Part shown: piece by piece, positions 1-8,362 of the stretch
How positions within the stretch are numbered: the stretch's first letter is position 1
How the letters are laid out: each line of letters opens with the position of its first letter
From: Flavobacteriales bacterium UBA1937
Lineage (GTDB): Bacteria; Bacteroidota; Bacteroidia; Flavobacteriales; Weeksellaceae
Direction of reading: 5' to 3'
Length of the DNA stretch: 15,021 nucleotides
Assembly: GCA_002337005.1 (NCBI GenBank)
Contig: DDFD01000013.1
Coordinates: forward strand, 1 to 15,021
The notes under the pieces: generated by a model
Told to the model about the DNA's origin: nothing
The model's input: only the letters and a program-made list of their open reading frames with translations
Databases searched by the model: none
Made by a program: the position numbers and the translations under genes

Positions 1-68
1 TATGTTTTCTGCGTTAATATTAAGTAATGCTAAAAATTGTTTTTTGATATATAGGTTACACAAAAGGA

Positions 69-137
69 ATGATATTTGTAGTATCTTGCACGCTTGTTTT
101 TGGAGCACTAAAGCTCATAAATGCTGAAGAAAAATGA
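69..137 (+). CDS. Possible 22-aa membrane peptide, uncertain
   Basis: An open frame from ATG at 69 to TGA at 135-137 would encode a 22-residue peptide with one hydrophobic stretch (FVVSCTLVFGALKLI) and a charged NAEEK tail. Its stop overlaps the start of the next gene in an ATGA arrangement, which is typical of translational coupling. The same frame is open upstream only to a stop at 45-47, so the peptide cannot be the tail of a long upstream gene unless there is a frameshift. I do not recognise it. It could equally be untranslated leader of the downstream gene. Confidence 0.22.
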   Translation: MIFVVSCTLVFGALKLINAEEK

Positions 138-2413
138 ATTTTATAAGAATAATATCTCTATCTATTATACTGTTTTGTAGCGGATTAAACGCTCAGATTA
201 AAGAAAAATCTATAGAAAGCGTAGATCTGAAATCTACTAAAAAGAAATTGAAGAAAAAAGAAAATCCTGCTTACGAAATTTTGCAGGAAGTCTGGAAACG
301 TAAAAAAAGCAATGGATTAGGAGGTTATAAAGACTTTCAATTCGAGGAGTACGAAAAGATAGAAGTAGATGTTACCAATATTGATAGTGCGTTTACCAAG
401 AAAAAGATTTTCAAAGGATTAGACTTTATGTTTCAGTATGCTGATTCTACAGATAATGGCAACAATCTTACCTTGCCTATTTATTTTAATGAATCAGTTT
501 ACAAAAACTTTGGAAAAAACAATCCTAAAAAAGAAAAAAGAGACATTATTGCCAATAAATCATCGGGTTTTTCTAATAACGAAGTAGTGGCAAATACCGC
601 TAAAAATCTGTATAAGGAAATTGACATTTATAATAACACGTTGAATTTTTTTAATATAGGGTTTACTAGTCCTATCGCCAGAGATGGTTTTGCGAGTTAT
701 GATTATTTACTTTTGAATGAAGAAAACGTATCAGGTACAGATTGTTACAAAATAAAATACACCCCTAAAAGAAAAGATGTACTCTCTATTTATGGGATGA
801 TTTATATAGCTAAAGATAATTATGCGGTAGTGCGTTCTACCTTAAAATCTACTAGAAATATTAATGTAAACTTTGTGAATAATTTCTACTACGAATTAGA
901 GTACTATAATCCCAACGATTCTATCTTTTTACCGAGAAAAAATTATCAAGAAATCCAAATGTCTATATTCGGGAAGAATGATAAATCTAAAAGTCTTTTG
1001 GCAAAAAAAACTGCCTTTTTTTCTAAATATTCTTTTGACCAAAATTTAGATGATGATGTTTTTGATAGAACAACGCAAGCTCTGAGTGATGCATCTGTGC
1101 AAAAAAGCGATGATTATTGGGAATTAGAAAGAAAAGAACCTCTTACAGAATCTGAACAAAATGTTTATAAAATGATAGATGAACTTAATAAAGTTCCGAA
1201 ATTTAAAAAAGCAGTAAAACTCTATGAAACTTTAGCTTCTGGATATTTCAATGTTTTTAATGCAATAGACATAGGTGATGTTTATTCTACCATTGGTTTT
1301 AATGATGTAGAAGGACTTAGGCTAAGGCTAGGAGCTAGAACTTTTTTTACACCTAATGATATGTGGAGAGCTGCTTTTTATACAGCTTATGGTTTCAAAG
1401 ACAAGCAGTTAAAGTACGGTTTAGAAGCTAGAAAAATGTTTGACAGAGATACCAGATTTACCATAGGAGCAGGTACCAGAAGAGATGTAATGCAATTAGG
1501 CGCACAATTAACCACAGATGAAGGTATTATGACTCGTTCTTTCGCTTCTTCTGGTGTTTTGAATAGTGGTAATAATTTTAATTTGAGTTCTGTAAACCAA
1601 ACCAGTGCTTTTGCTGCAATAGATCCTTTTAAAAATTTCACTTTAAGATTAGACGCTACTTATCAAACCATAAAATCTGCTAATCCAGAAAAATTTTCTT
1701 TAGATTATTACAAAAACGGACAAGTTTTTTCTGAAATTGCAGATTCTAAAATGGCTTTTAGCGTTACTGCAAGACCAGGAGCTAAATTCTCTCAGTATGG
1801 TGTAGATAGATATGAACATAGTACACTAGCACCAACTTTGGTCTTGAAATATACGCAAGGTTTAAAAGGTGTTTTCGGTTCAGATTTTAATTACAGTAAG
1901 CTCCAGTTTTACTATTTCCAACCTATTCTCCTGAAAAGTTTCGGAAGATTATTGCTTAATGTAGAGGCTGGTAAAAACTTCAGTGCAGTTCCTTTGGCTT
2001 TACAAAACGTAATTCCAGGTAACCAATCTTATAGCTTAATTCCGAATACATTTGCATTGCTTAATTATTATGAATTTGTGGCGGATGAATATGCTACGTT
2101 CCATGCAGAGCATCATTTTAATGGAAAAATTTTATCATACATACCTTTAATCAAAAAATTGAAATTAAGGGAAGTGGCGTTTTTCCGAACGGCAGTAGGT
2201 AGTTTGGGAGACGTTTCTAAAAGCATCAATGCAACCAATATTTTTCTTAATGCACCTAATAGACCTTATTATGAATATGGTTTTGGGATAGAAAATATAG
2301 GTTTTGGTAATATAAGAATTCTAAGAATAGACTTTAACTGGAGAGGAAATTATTTGGAGAACCAAGATGCCAGAAAATTTGGAATAAAATTCGGTTTTCA
2401 GTATAATTTCTAA
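134..2413 (+). CDS. DUF5686 family outer-membrane protein
   Basis: The product is 759 aa with a Sec signal peptide (hydrophobic residues 3-18, likely cleavage after LNA at residue 20) and ends in Phe (FGFQYNF), a usual end for an outer-membrane beta-barrel. I recognise the DUF5686 pattern: an N-terminal soluble part with NPAYEILQEVW and YKDFQFEEYEK, a middle with ASGYFNVF followed by GFNDVEGLRLRLG, then alternating beta-strand-like segments with RRDVMQLGA and FRGNY-like WRGNYLEN near the end. Function in the family is not established; a surface or TonB-independent barrel role is inference. Many relatives carry a carboxypeptidase-regulatory-like domain after the signal peptide, but here only about 25 Lys-rich residues precede the DUF5686 core. 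ATG at 134 is chosen because the signal peptide begins there. Next gene is prc, 152 nt downstream, probably on its own promoter. Confidence 0.85.
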   Translation: MNFIRIISLSIILFCSGLNAQIKEKSIESVDLKSTKKKLKKKENPAYEILQEVWKRKKSNGLGGYKDFQFEEYEKIEVDVTNIDSAFTKKKIFKGLDFMFQYADSTDNGNNLTLPIYFNESVYKNFGKNNPKKEKRDIIANKSSGFSNNEVVANTAKNLYKEIDIYNNTLNFFNIGFTSPIARDGFASYDYLLLNEENVSGTDCYKIKYTPKRKDVLSIYGMIYIAKDNYAVVRSTLKSTRNINVNFVNNFYYELEYYNPNDSIFLPRKNYQEIQMSIFGKNDKSKSLLAKKTAFFSKYSFDQNLDDDVFDRTTQALSDASVQKSDDYWELERKEPLTESEQNVYKMIDELNKVPKFKKAVKLYETLASGYFNVFNAIDIGDVYSTIGFNDVEGLRLRLGARTFFTPNDMWRAAFYTAYGFKDKQLKYGLEARKMFDRDTRFTIGAGTRRDVMQLGAQLTTDEGIMTRSFASSGVLNSGNNFNLSSVNQTSAFAAIDPFKNFTLRLDATYQTIKSANPEKFSLDYYKNGQVFSEIADSKMAFSVTARPGAKFSQYGVDRYEHSTLAPTLVLKYTQGLKGVFGSDFNYSKLQFYYFQPILLKSFGRLLLNVEAGKNFSAVPLALQNVIPGNQSYSLIPNTFALLNYYEFVADEYATFHAEHHFNGKILSYIPLIKKLKLREVAFFRTAVGSLGDVSKSINATNIFLNAPNRPYYEYGFGIENIGFGNIRILRIDFNWRGNYLENQDARKFGIKFGFQYNF

Positions 2414-2485
2414 TGAGTAAGAGTTTAAGTTGATGTTTTTTGTGATAAAATTTCAAAAATTTCCATTTTAAAGCAGAATTACATT

Positions 2486-2493
2486 TACTTTTG
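2486..2493 (+). promoter_or_regulatory. -7 promoter element for prc
   Basis: TACTTTTG is a perfect match to the Bacteroidota -7 consensus TAnnTTTG, 72 nt before the prc ATG. No convincing TTG-type -33 element lies 17-23 nt upstream. The remainder of the 2414-2565 spacer is AT-rich and shows no clear terminator for the preceding gene. Confidence 0.5.
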
Positions 2494-2565
2494 CTAAAGT
2501 TTTCTTAAACTTGTAACAATTATGATCATTTTTAAAACTAATTCTAAAAAATAGTAGATATTAAT

Positions 2566-4680
2566 ATGAAATTTAACCTAAAAAAACTGTTGTTTTTTGC
2601 GCCTTTAATGACGCTGATGTTTTGTTTCAACTCTCCTCAAAATGACGAGGAAAAGATGCAAACAATTATGATTAGTGTAAAAAACACCTTATCATATCTC
2701 CATTATTCTCCTAAACCTATTAATGATGCCTATTCTGTAGATGTTTTTGATAAATATCTGGAAATGATGGATCCTGCTAAAAAATTCTTACTTCAATCTG
2801 ATGTAGATGAATTTACGAAGCATAAAACTAAGCTAGATGATTACCTTAATAGAGGTGATATTTCTTTTTTCAACCTTACGGTGGATAGACTGAATGCTAG
2901 AACCAAAGAAGTAGAAAAACTTTCTCAGGATATTTTGAGCAAGCCTATTAATTTTGATGAAAATGAAGAACTAATCTTAGAGCCTAAGTTAAAAACGTAT
3001 CCTAAAAATCAAGAAGAACTTAGAAATGAATGGAAAAAATTCATCAAGTATAATATTTTGCAAGAAATAGAAACACTAAATGCCAAGGAAGAAACTCAGA
3101 AAGAGAAAAAAGATAGTGTAAATAAATTTAAACTAAAAGACACGATTAAATTACAAATTCTTACTCCTCAGCAGAAACAAGCCAAAGCAACCGATGAGGT
3201 AAAAGACTTGTTAACTTCTATGTTTAAGAGATATGATAAAAGAAAAAAAATGGATTGGTTTTCTGTTTATATGAATGCATATACAGAGGTTTTTGATCCG
3301 CACACCAATTATTTTTCTCCACAAGACAAAGAAGATTTTGATGTAAATTTCAAAGGAAAAGTTATAGGCATTGGTGCAACCATACAAGAGAAAAAAGGAA
3401 AAATCTTAATAGGAACTCTAGTAGTAGGAGCGCCAGCTTGGAAGTCTAAGCAAATTTCTGAAGGAGATGAAATTCTAAAAGTAAAATCCAAAAAAGACGA
3501 AGAACCGATCAATGTAACAGGTATGTTGGTAGATGAAGCAGTGCGTTTTATCCGTGGCGAAAAAGGTTCGGAAGTGGTTCTTACGCTCAGAAAAAAAGAT
3601 GGAAGCATCAAAGAAGTAAAAATGATTCGTGAAGAGGTGGCCATAGAAGATACTTTTGCTAGAAGTATTATTGTAAATTCTCCTAATGGTAAAAAATATG
3701 GATTTATCAATTTACCAGGATTTAATGCAGATTTCGAAGATGCAAAAGGTAGAAACGCCTCTGATGACATCAAAGCAGAATTGATAAAATTAAAAGCTCA
3801 AAACGTAGAAGGAATTATCCTAGACCTTAGAAATAATGGTGGAGGTTCTCTAACAGAAGTGGTAGATATTATGGGATTGTTTATGAAAAACGGCCCTGTA
3901 GTTCAAGTAAAAGATGGTAACGGAAAAATACAAGTTCTTAAAAATAATCAAAATGATCCTATCTGGACAGGTCCTCTCGTAATTATGCAGAACGAGCTTT
4001 CTGCCTCTGCTTCAGAGATTTTAGCAGGTGCTATGCAAGATTATGGTAGAGCGGTAATTGTAGGTTCTCCACAATCTTTTGGTAAAGGAACGGTTCAGAC
4101 TTTTGTAGAGCTCAATAGATTCTTAAATACGAGTGATGATTTTGGAGCTTTGAAATTAACCATTCAAAAATTTTATAGAGTAAACGGTAAATCTACTCAG
4201 TTAAAAGGCGTAGAGTCTGATATTCCTATGAAAGATATTTTTACTTACGAAGAAATAGGGGAACGATATGATAATTATGCATTGCCTTGGGATCAAGTTT
4301 CTACTTCTGGTTTTGCTCCTTTAAATAATTTGAATATGACCAATTTGGTAAGCAATAGTGCAAAAAGATTAACTCAAAATAAAAATTACCAATTATTGTT
4401 AGAATCTGCTCAGTGGAAAGAAAAACTAGACAAAGAAGAAAAAGTAACCCTTAATCTTAAAGAGTTCGAAAACTTAATGAAAGCCAGAAAAGAGCAAATA
4501 GAAAAGTTCAAATCATTAATTAAATTTAACAATGGGCTTAACTTTACGCTACACGCAGATGAAGCAAAAAGAGGTAAAACAGATGAGGTTTTTGCTAAAA
4601 AATCTGAAAATTGGTTAAAAAATCTGAAAAGAGATATTTATCTTCAGGAAACAGTAAATATCATTTCTGAAATGAAATAA
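2566..4680 (+). CDS. prc: Carboxy-terminal processing protease Prc/Tsp (S41)
   Basis: The 704-aa product is a periplasmic tail-specific protease that degrades or trims proteins from their C-termini. Order of parts: a hydrophobic N-terminal export segment (residues about 7-22), a helical N-terminal Tsp domain, a PDZ domain at about 266-345 (GIGATIQ, VVGAPAWKS, GDEILKV, RGEKGSEVVLTLR), the S41 catalytic domain from about 376, and a helical C-terminal DUF3340-type region. The catalytic pair is visible: Ser481 in SASASEI and Lys507 in SFGKGTVQ, matching E. coli Tsp Ser430 and Lys455 with a one-residue insertion between them; MQDYGRA is also conserved. The residue before Cys20 is Phe, so a lipoprotein anchor is unlikely. 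ATG at 2566 begins the export signal. A strong hairpin terminator follows at once, before convergent ogt. Confidence 0.95.
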   Translation: MKFNLKKLLFFAPLMTLMFCFNSPQNDEEKMQTIMISVKNTLSYLHYSPKPINDAYSVDVFDKYLEMMDPAKKFLLQSDVDEFTKHKTKLDDYLNRGDISFFNLTVDRLNARTKEVEKLSQDILSKPINFDENEELILEPKLKTYPKNQEELRNEWKKFIKYNILQEIETLNAKEETQKEKKDSVNKFKLKDTIKLQILTPQQKQAKATDEVKDLLTSMFKRYDKRKKMDWFSVYMNAYTEVFDPHTNYFSPQDKEDFDVNFKGKVIGIGATIQEKKGKILIGTLVVGAPAWKSKQISEGDEILKVKSKKDEEPINVTGMLVDEAVRFIRGEKGSEVVLTLRKKDGSIKEVKMIREEVAIEDTFARSIIVNSPNGKKYGFINLPGFNADFEDAKGRNASDDIKAELIKLKAQNVEGIILDLRNNGGGSLTEVVDIMGLFMKNGPVVQVKDGNGKIQVLKNNQNDPIWTGPLVIMQNELSASASEILAGAMQDYGRAVIVGSPQSFGKGTVQTFVELNRFLNTSDDFGALKLTIQKFYRVNGKSTQLKGVESDIPMKDIFTYEEIGERYDNYALPWDQVSTSGFAPLNNLNMTNLVSNSAKRLTQNKNYQLLLESAQWKEKLDKEEKVTLNLKEFENLMKARKEQIEKFKSLIKFNNGLNFTLHADEAKRGKTDEVFAKKSENWLKNLKRDIYLQETVNIISEMK

Positions 4681-4693
4681 AATCATAGAAAAC

Positions 4694-4730
4694 ATAAAGA
4701 AGCCACCGAAATTTTCGGTGGCTTCTTTAT
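4694..4730. terminator. Bidirectional intrinsic terminator, prc/ogt
   Basis: A perfect inverted repeat of about 17 bp with a 3-nt loop (core GAAGCCACCGAA / TTCGGTGGCTTC) sits 13 nt after the prc stop and ends 4 nt before the ogt stop. A-runs on the left and T-runs on the right give U-tracts on either transcript, so it should terminate both convergent genes. Confidence 0.9.
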
Positions 4731-4734
4731 TGTT

Positions 4735-5247
4735 TTAAAACTCCAGCTCTATGCCTTCTAATTTTAATAAGGCCGCTTTTCTCTCGATTCCGCCTGCATA
4801 GCCCGTTAAAGAAAGGTTTTTACCAATCACTCTATGACAAGGAATCACCAAACAGATTTTGTTTCTAGAATTGGCATTAGCTACCGCACGCACAGATTTT
4901 GGTCTTTTCATAGCGTCTGCTTGAGATTGGTAGCTTCGGTATTCTCCGAAATGAATATTCTGAAGTTCTTGCCAAACCTTTTTTTGAAAATCTGTGCCAG
5001 AAAATTCTACAGGTACTGTAAAATCTTTTAGTTTTCCTTTAAAATACTGTTTTAATTCTTTATCTAAAAGAGAAAGCACTTTATTTCCTGTTTTTTTAAT
5101 GACACCATATTGAGCCGAAATTTCCTCAAAATGTTTCTCAAAATACTTACTATCTTCGAAATCTAACATCAGAAGTGCATCTTGATTGGCAAAAGCGATC
5201 ATTTTTCCTAATGGCGTTTCGTAAGATTTGGTGTACAATAGCTTCAT
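4735..5247 (-). CDS. ogt: Methylated-DNA-protein cysteine methyltransferase
   Basis: The 170-aa protein directly repairs O6-alkylguanine (and O4-alkylthymine) by transferring the alkyl group to its own active-site cysteine. The diagnostic IPCHRVIG motif is present with the acceptor at Cys137, followed by LTGYAGGIERKAALLKLE, the usual C-terminal signature. FQKKVWQEL and the helix-turn-helix region YRSYQSQADAMKRPKSVRAV match the DNA-binding part, with Arg119 in the arginine-finger position region. The common Asn-Pro before the active site is Asn-Lys here (NSRNKICLV). No N-terminal Ada domain is present, so this is a stand-alone Ogt/MGMT. ATG at 5247 starts the conserved YTKSYETPLGKM segment. 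Transcription is divergent from feoA. Confidence 0.95.
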   Translation of the reverse strand: MKLLYTKSYETPLGKMIAFANQDALLMLDFEDSKYFEKHFEEISAQYGVIKKTGNKVLSLLDKELKQYFKGKLKDFTVPVEFSGTDFQKKVWQELQNIHFGEYRSYQSQADAMKRPKSVRAVANANSRNKICLVIPCHRVIGKNLSLTGYAGGIERKAALLKLEGIELEF

Positions 5248-5263
5248 AATGTATTGTTTTCTA

Positions 5264-5271
5264 CAAATTTA
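5264..5271 (-). promoter_or_regulatory. -7 promoter element for ogt
   Basis: On the minus strand TAAATTTG matches TAnnTTTG perfectly and lies 16 nt upstream of the ogt ATG. A -33 TTG at the right distance is not evident. Confidence 0.45.
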
Positions 5272-5319
5272 ATGAAGTTTTGGTTTTGTAAGGAATTAAA
5301 AATAAAAAAAGCGAGCATA

Positions 5320-5342
5320 TTATTTAGAATTAAAATAAATAA
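5320..5342. promoter_or_regulatory. Putative iron-regulator operator before feoA
   Basis: A 23-bp element with outer inverted arms TTATTT (5320-5325) and AAATAA (5337-5342), the left arm continuing as TTATTTAGAAT. It ends 2 bp before the feoA -7 element, so bound protein would block RNA polymerase. The same element with 20 of 23 identical bases recurs at 8535-8557 between two more iron-linked genes. Assignment to a Fur/DtxR-type regulator is inference from gene context. Confidence 0.55.
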
Positions 5343-5344
5343 AG

Positions 5345-5352
5345 TATATTTG
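5345..5352 (+). promoter_or_regulatory. -7 promoter element for feoAB
   Basis: TATATTTG is a perfect TAnnTTTG match, immediately downstream of the putative operator. Initiation would be near 5358, giving a leader of about 44 nt to ATG 5402 or about 20 nt to TTG 5378. Confidence 0.6.
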
Positions 5353-5401
5353 CAACTCATAATTTTTTAGAAAAATCTTGAAAAATATCAACTCAAACAA
5401 A

Positions 5402-5632
5402 ATGTGCTGCTTCCCCAAAAAATTGAAGGGAAAAATTTGCGGTTATGATAACGAAAACCTGCAAATGCCCAACAAAATTATAGAAATGGGGTTATTGCCA
5501 GAAACGCCTTTTGTTATTCTGCATCAAGCGCCTTTTAGAGGGCCGCTTTATATAGAATACGGCGAAGAAAAAACCAGGGTGGCACTAAGAGAAGAAGAAG
5601 CAAGATTTATTTTCGTAGAACCCGAAAAATAG
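5402..5632 (+). CDS. feoA: FeoA ferrous-iron transport accessory protein
   Basis: A small SH3-like FeoA domain protein, 76 aa from this ATG. Recognisable features are the LKGKICGYD strand, IIEMGLLPETPFVILHQAP (the family's MG-x-xPG-type turn), and YIEYGEEKTRVALREEEARFIFVE, matching the usual ALRxxEA ending. FeoA is a cytoplasmic partner that binds FeoB and supports Fe2+ uptake. An in-frame TTG at 5378 would add 8 residues (MKNINSNK); ATG 5402 is preferred because it gives the usual family length and keeps a normal leader. feoB follows 30 nt downstream, so the two form an operon. FeoA and FeoB are separate here, whereas some Bacteroidota fuse them. Two adjacent Cys follow the start (MCCFPKK). 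Confidence 0.9.
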   Translation: MCCFPKKLKGKICGYDNENLQMPNKIIEMGLLPETPFVILHQAPFRGPLYIEYGEEKTRVALREEEARFIFVEPEK

Positions 5633-5662
5633 CCAAGATTTGTAAAAATTTTGGAAAATATA

Positions 5663-7705
5663 ATGCAAACTGAGTCTCAAAAAGTAAAACATATTCTATT
5701 GGTAGGTAATCCTAATGTGGGGAAATCTACCATTTTTAATTTGCTTTGTAATAAGAACCAAAAAACGGGAAATTATGCGGGCGTAACGGTAGCTTCTCAC
5801 CAAGGAACTTACATACACCAAGGCGAAGAAATAGAAATTGTAGATTTGCCAGGTTCATACAGTATTTATCCTACCTCGGAAGACGAGGCTATTTTTACCA
5901 AGTATTTAATAGAAGAGCAAGAGAAATACAGTGGTGTAATTTACATCGCAGATGCGCTTAATCTAAAGAGAAGTTTATTGCTTTTTCAGCAAATCAAAGA
6001 TTTAGGAATTCCGGTTTTGGTGGTTCTTAATCAAATGGATTTGGCAGAGAAAAGAGGTTTGTATATCGATTCTAAAAAACTAGAAACTTTAATTGGTAAT
6101 AGAATTTTAGAAACCAATGCAAAAGCTAATATTGGTGTCGAAGAAATTAGAAATGCTATCAGTAATAATGAATTTTCGTTTTCAGATAAGGCTTTTTTTG
6201 ATATTCCTTCAGAAAATTTAGGCTTGGTTTTCAAAATTTCGAGACAAATTAATGAGAAAAATTTCTATAAAGTTTGGACATTAATTGCAGCTGATACATA
6301 TCTCGGAAAATTAGAAAGTGTAAAAACTCAACTGAACCAAGAAGACAAAAAGTGTATGGTTCCGAAGAGACTACAAGTGCAGGAAACCATCAGAAGATAT
6401 CAGCAGATAGATGGTTATATGTCTCAGATTATTTCTAAAAAACCTCAGTTTAAGGAATTATTGACAGAGAAACTAGACAAAGTATTGGTTCACCCAATTT
6501 TAGGATATTTGGTGTTTGCCTTGATTTTGTTGATGATTTTCCAAAGCGTTTTTTTTATTGCAGAATATCCGATGAACTGGATTGATGGTTCTTTTGCTTG
6601 GCTATCACAGTTTACCAAAACAAATCTTCCGGAAGGCCCTATCAATTCTCTACTTTCAGACGGGATAATTCCTGGAATTGGTGGAATTGTTATTTTTGCG
6701 CCGCAAATTGGAATTCTCTTGTATTTTCTTTATTTGCTAGAAGATTCTGGATATATGGCGAGAGTTATTTTCTTGATGGATAGATTCTTACGACCTTTTG
6801 GTTTAAACGGAAAAAGTATTGTGCCTTTGGTTTCAGGAACGGCGTGTGCTATTCCTGCCATTATGAGTACTAGAAACATAGAAAACGTAAAAGAAAGATT
6901 AATTACTATTTTAATTACCCCTTTTATGACCTGTTCTGCCAGACTTCCGGTGTACAGCATCATTATTGCACTTATCTTTTCAAATGAAACCATTTGGGGA
7001 ATTCAATATAAGGCTTTAGCACTTTTTGCGATGTATTTCTTAGGTTTTGTTACCGCTCTGATTTCTGCATTTATACTCAAATATTTCATTAAAAATAAAG
7101 GGAAAACGTTTTTAGTAATGGATTTGCCAGCTTATAAAATGCCACTTTGGACGTATGATTTCAAATTGGTTTTAGGTAAAGTTTGGGAATTCATTACAGG
7201 AGCTGGTAAAATTATTCTGGCAGTAAGCGTTATTCTTTGGGTGTTAAGTTATTTTGGCCCGAAAAATGAAAAACAATTATTTCAAGTTCAAAGCGAAGTA
7301 AAACTAGAAAACTCTTATTTAGCAAAAATCGGAAGACAAATGGAACCTGCCATTGCACCATTAGGATACGACTGGAAAATGGGTGTAGGTATTTTATCTA
7401 GTTTTGCGGCTAGAGAAGTGTTTGTTGGCACAATGTCAACGCTTTACAGCTTAGACGATGAAGCAGAAGAACAAACCGTAATAGAGAAAATGAAAGCAGA
7501 TGTAAAACCAAATGGTGAAAAGGTTTTTAACTTTGCTACAGGAATTTCTATCCTTATTTTTTATGCCTTTGCTATGCAATGTATCTCTACCATTGCAGTG
7601 GTTTATAGAGAAACAAAATCTTGGAAATGGACAGCAATACAGTTGGTGTTTATGTCTGGTCTAGCGTATTTTGTTTCTATGATTGCTTATCAAATTTTAA
7701 AATAA
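5663..7705 (+). CDS. feoB: FeoB ferrous-iron transporter
   Basis: The 680-aa inner-membrane Fe2+ permease has an N-terminal GTPase domain (G1 GNPNVGKST at 15-23, G2 Thr42 in GVTV, G3 DLPG 61-64, G4 NQMD 123-126) and a helical spacer to about residue 270. A membrane part with repeated hydrophobic segments follows. Gate motifs are visible: SGTACAIPA with Cys395, MTCSARLPVYS with Cys424, and the second-half SSFAAREVFVGTMSTLY. These match the conserved FeoB core. ATG 5663 is chosen over an in-frame TTG at 5651, which would add only MENI. The protein ends shortly after the last membrane segment and lacks a C-terminal Cys cluster; a separate FeoB-associated Cys-rich protein is encoded at 8589. Expected control is by the operator in front of feoA. 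Confidence 0.96.
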   Translation: MQTESQKVKHILLVGNPNVGKSTIFNLLCNKNQKTGNYAGVTVASHQGTYIHQGEEIEIVDLPGSYSIYPTSEDEAIFTKYLIEEQEKYSGVIYIADALNLKRSLLLFQQIKDLGIPVLVVLNQMDLAEKRGLYIDSKKLETLIGNRILETNAKANIGVEEIRNAISNNEFSFSDKAFFDIPSENLGLVFKISRQINEKNFYKVWTLIAADTYLGKLESVKTQLNQEDKKCMVPKRLQVQETIRRYQQIDGYMSQIISKKPQFKELLTEKLDKVLVHPILGYLVFALILLMIFQSVFFIAEYPMNWIDGSFAWLSQFTKTNLPEGPINSLLSDGIIPGIGGIVIFAPQIGILLYFLYLLEDSGYMARVIFLMDRFLRPFGLNGKSIVPLVSGTACAIPAIMSTRNIENVKERLITILITPFMTCSARLPVYSIIIALIFSNETIWGIQYKALALFAMYFLGFVTALISAFILKYFIKNKGKTFLVMDLPAYKMPLWTYDFKLVLGKVWEFITGAGKIILAVSVILWVLSYFGPKNEKQLFQVQSEVKLENSYLAKIGRQMEPAIAPLGYDWKMGVGILSSFAAREVFVGTMSTLYSLDDEAEEQTVIEKMKADVKPNGEKVFNFATGISILIFYAFAMQCISTIAVVYRETKSWKWTAIQLVFMSGLAYFVSMIAYQILK

Positions 7706-7811
7706 AGCCACAAAAAAACTGCTTCAGAAAGCAGTTTTAATGAATAGCATTGTCTCTTTTATTTTGATAGGATTGGCATCCTATCCTTTATTAAATCGCC
7801 ACTTTGTGGCT
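7706..7811. repeat. Nested inverted repeats between feoB and ftnA
   Basis: Outside the feoB hairpin, AGCCACAAA (7706-7714) pairs with TTTGTGGCT (7803-7811) as a perfect 9-bp outer stem. Inside lies a second perfect hairpin, GATAGGAT-TGGC-ATCCTATC (7766-7785). The outer right arm can instead form GCCAC-TTT-GTGGC (7798-7810), and AATCGC (7794-7799) can pair with GCGATT (7824-7829). The simplest reading is terminators for two convergent genes; a three-way-junction RNA is possible but unproven. Confidence 0.5.
7715..7738 (+). terminator. Hairpin downstream of feoB
   Basis: A perfect 10-bp stem AAAACTGCTT / AAGCAGTTTT with a 4-nt loop begins 9 nt after the feoB stop. The T-tract is short (TTTTAATG), so termination may be modest. 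It may be part of the larger fold described at 7706-7811. Confidence 0.6.
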
Positions 7812-7833
7812 CAAACTTTTATTGCGATTAGGT

Positions 7834-8337
7834 TTATTCTCCTGGTGTCAAAACCCTTTGTGCTAATTCTTGGTCAAATAGGTATAACGCAGAGGGATTA
7901 TCTTTTACCAATCTAATTTTTGTAATTAATTGAGATGCGGTAGCTTCTTCTTCCACTTGTTCGTTTACAAACCATTGAAGAAATGAAGCGGTAGAATAAT
8001 CACCAATTTCATTGGCAGCTTTTACGATAGCAAAAATACTTTGGGTAACCAGTTTTTCGTGTTCTAAAGCTTTCTCAAAGATGGCTTGTGCATTTGCGAA
8101 ATCGTATGGTGGTTGTTCTACACTTTGTAAAACAATTTTTCCGCCAAGGTCATTCAGAAAATCAAAGAATTTTTCTGCGTGCATTAATTCTTCTTTTGAT
8201 TGAATTCTAAAATAATTAGCAATTCCGTCTAAATCTCTTTCGTAAAACCAAGCACTCATAGATAAGTACAATTGCGCGGCATATTGTTCTTTTGCTATTT
8301 GTGAGTTTAGCAAATTATAGATTATGTCTCTGTTCAT
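7834..8337 (-). CDS. ftnA: Non-haem ferritin
   Basis: The 167-aa four-helix-bundle ferritin would oxidise Fe2+ and store it in a 24-subunit cytoplasmic shell. All ferroxidase ligands fall at the same numbers as in E. coli FtnA: Glu17, Glu50, His53, Glu94 and Gln127 (context NEQVEEEA). Length is normal and the C-terminus (RVLTPGE) is typical of bacterial ferritins. No haem-binding Met pattern of bacterioferritin is evident. The gene converges on feoB and lies 22 nt downstream of a Cys/Lys-rich small gene on the same strand, so co-transcription from the shared promoter at 8523-8530 is likely. A second -7 match at 8355-8362 could give ferritin its own transcript. Confidence 0.95.
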   Translation of the reverse strand: MNRDIIYNLLNSQIAKEQYAAQLYLSMSAWFYERDLDGIANYFRIQSKEELMHAEKFFDFLNDLGGKIVLQSVEQPPYDFANAQAIFEKALEHEKLVTQSIFAIVKAANEIGDYSTASFLQWFVNEQVEEEATASQLITKIRLVKDNPSALYLFDQELAQRVLTPGE

Positions 8338-8354
8338 CTTGAATATATTTTACT

Positions 8355-8362
8355 CAAAATTA
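8355..8362 (-). promoter_or_regulatory. Possible internal -7 element for ftnA
   Basis: On the minus strand TAATTTTG matches TAnnTTTG perfectly, 17 nt before the ferritin ATG, and overlaps the stop codon of the upstream small gene. No -33 element was found, so use is uncertain. It would let ferritin be made when the upstream operator is closed. Confidence 0.35.

Noticed and set aside
40..47. T-run followed by TGA as a possible frameshift joining an upstream gene to the 69-137 frame
   Set aside because: Adding or removing one T does not create a continuous frame; both alternatives meet stops at once.
1387..1641. Minus-strand ORF inside the DUF5686 gene
   Set aside because: Antisense to a well-supported coding region, with no recognisable domain or promoter.
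2522..2529. ATGATCAT palindrome upstream of prc
   Set aside because: Only 8 bp, common by chance in AT-rich DNA, and no second copy at a related gene.
3309..3773. Minus-strand 154-codon ORF inside prc
   Set aside because: Lies antisense to the PDZ and start of the S41 domain of a confident gene; low-complexity Ser/Phe/Pro-rich translation typical of a shadow.
7740..7916. Plus-strand 58-codon ORF with hydrophobic product after feoB
   Set aside because: It overlaps the hairpin region and the antisense of the ferritin C-terminus, and has no promoter; most likely a chance shadow.
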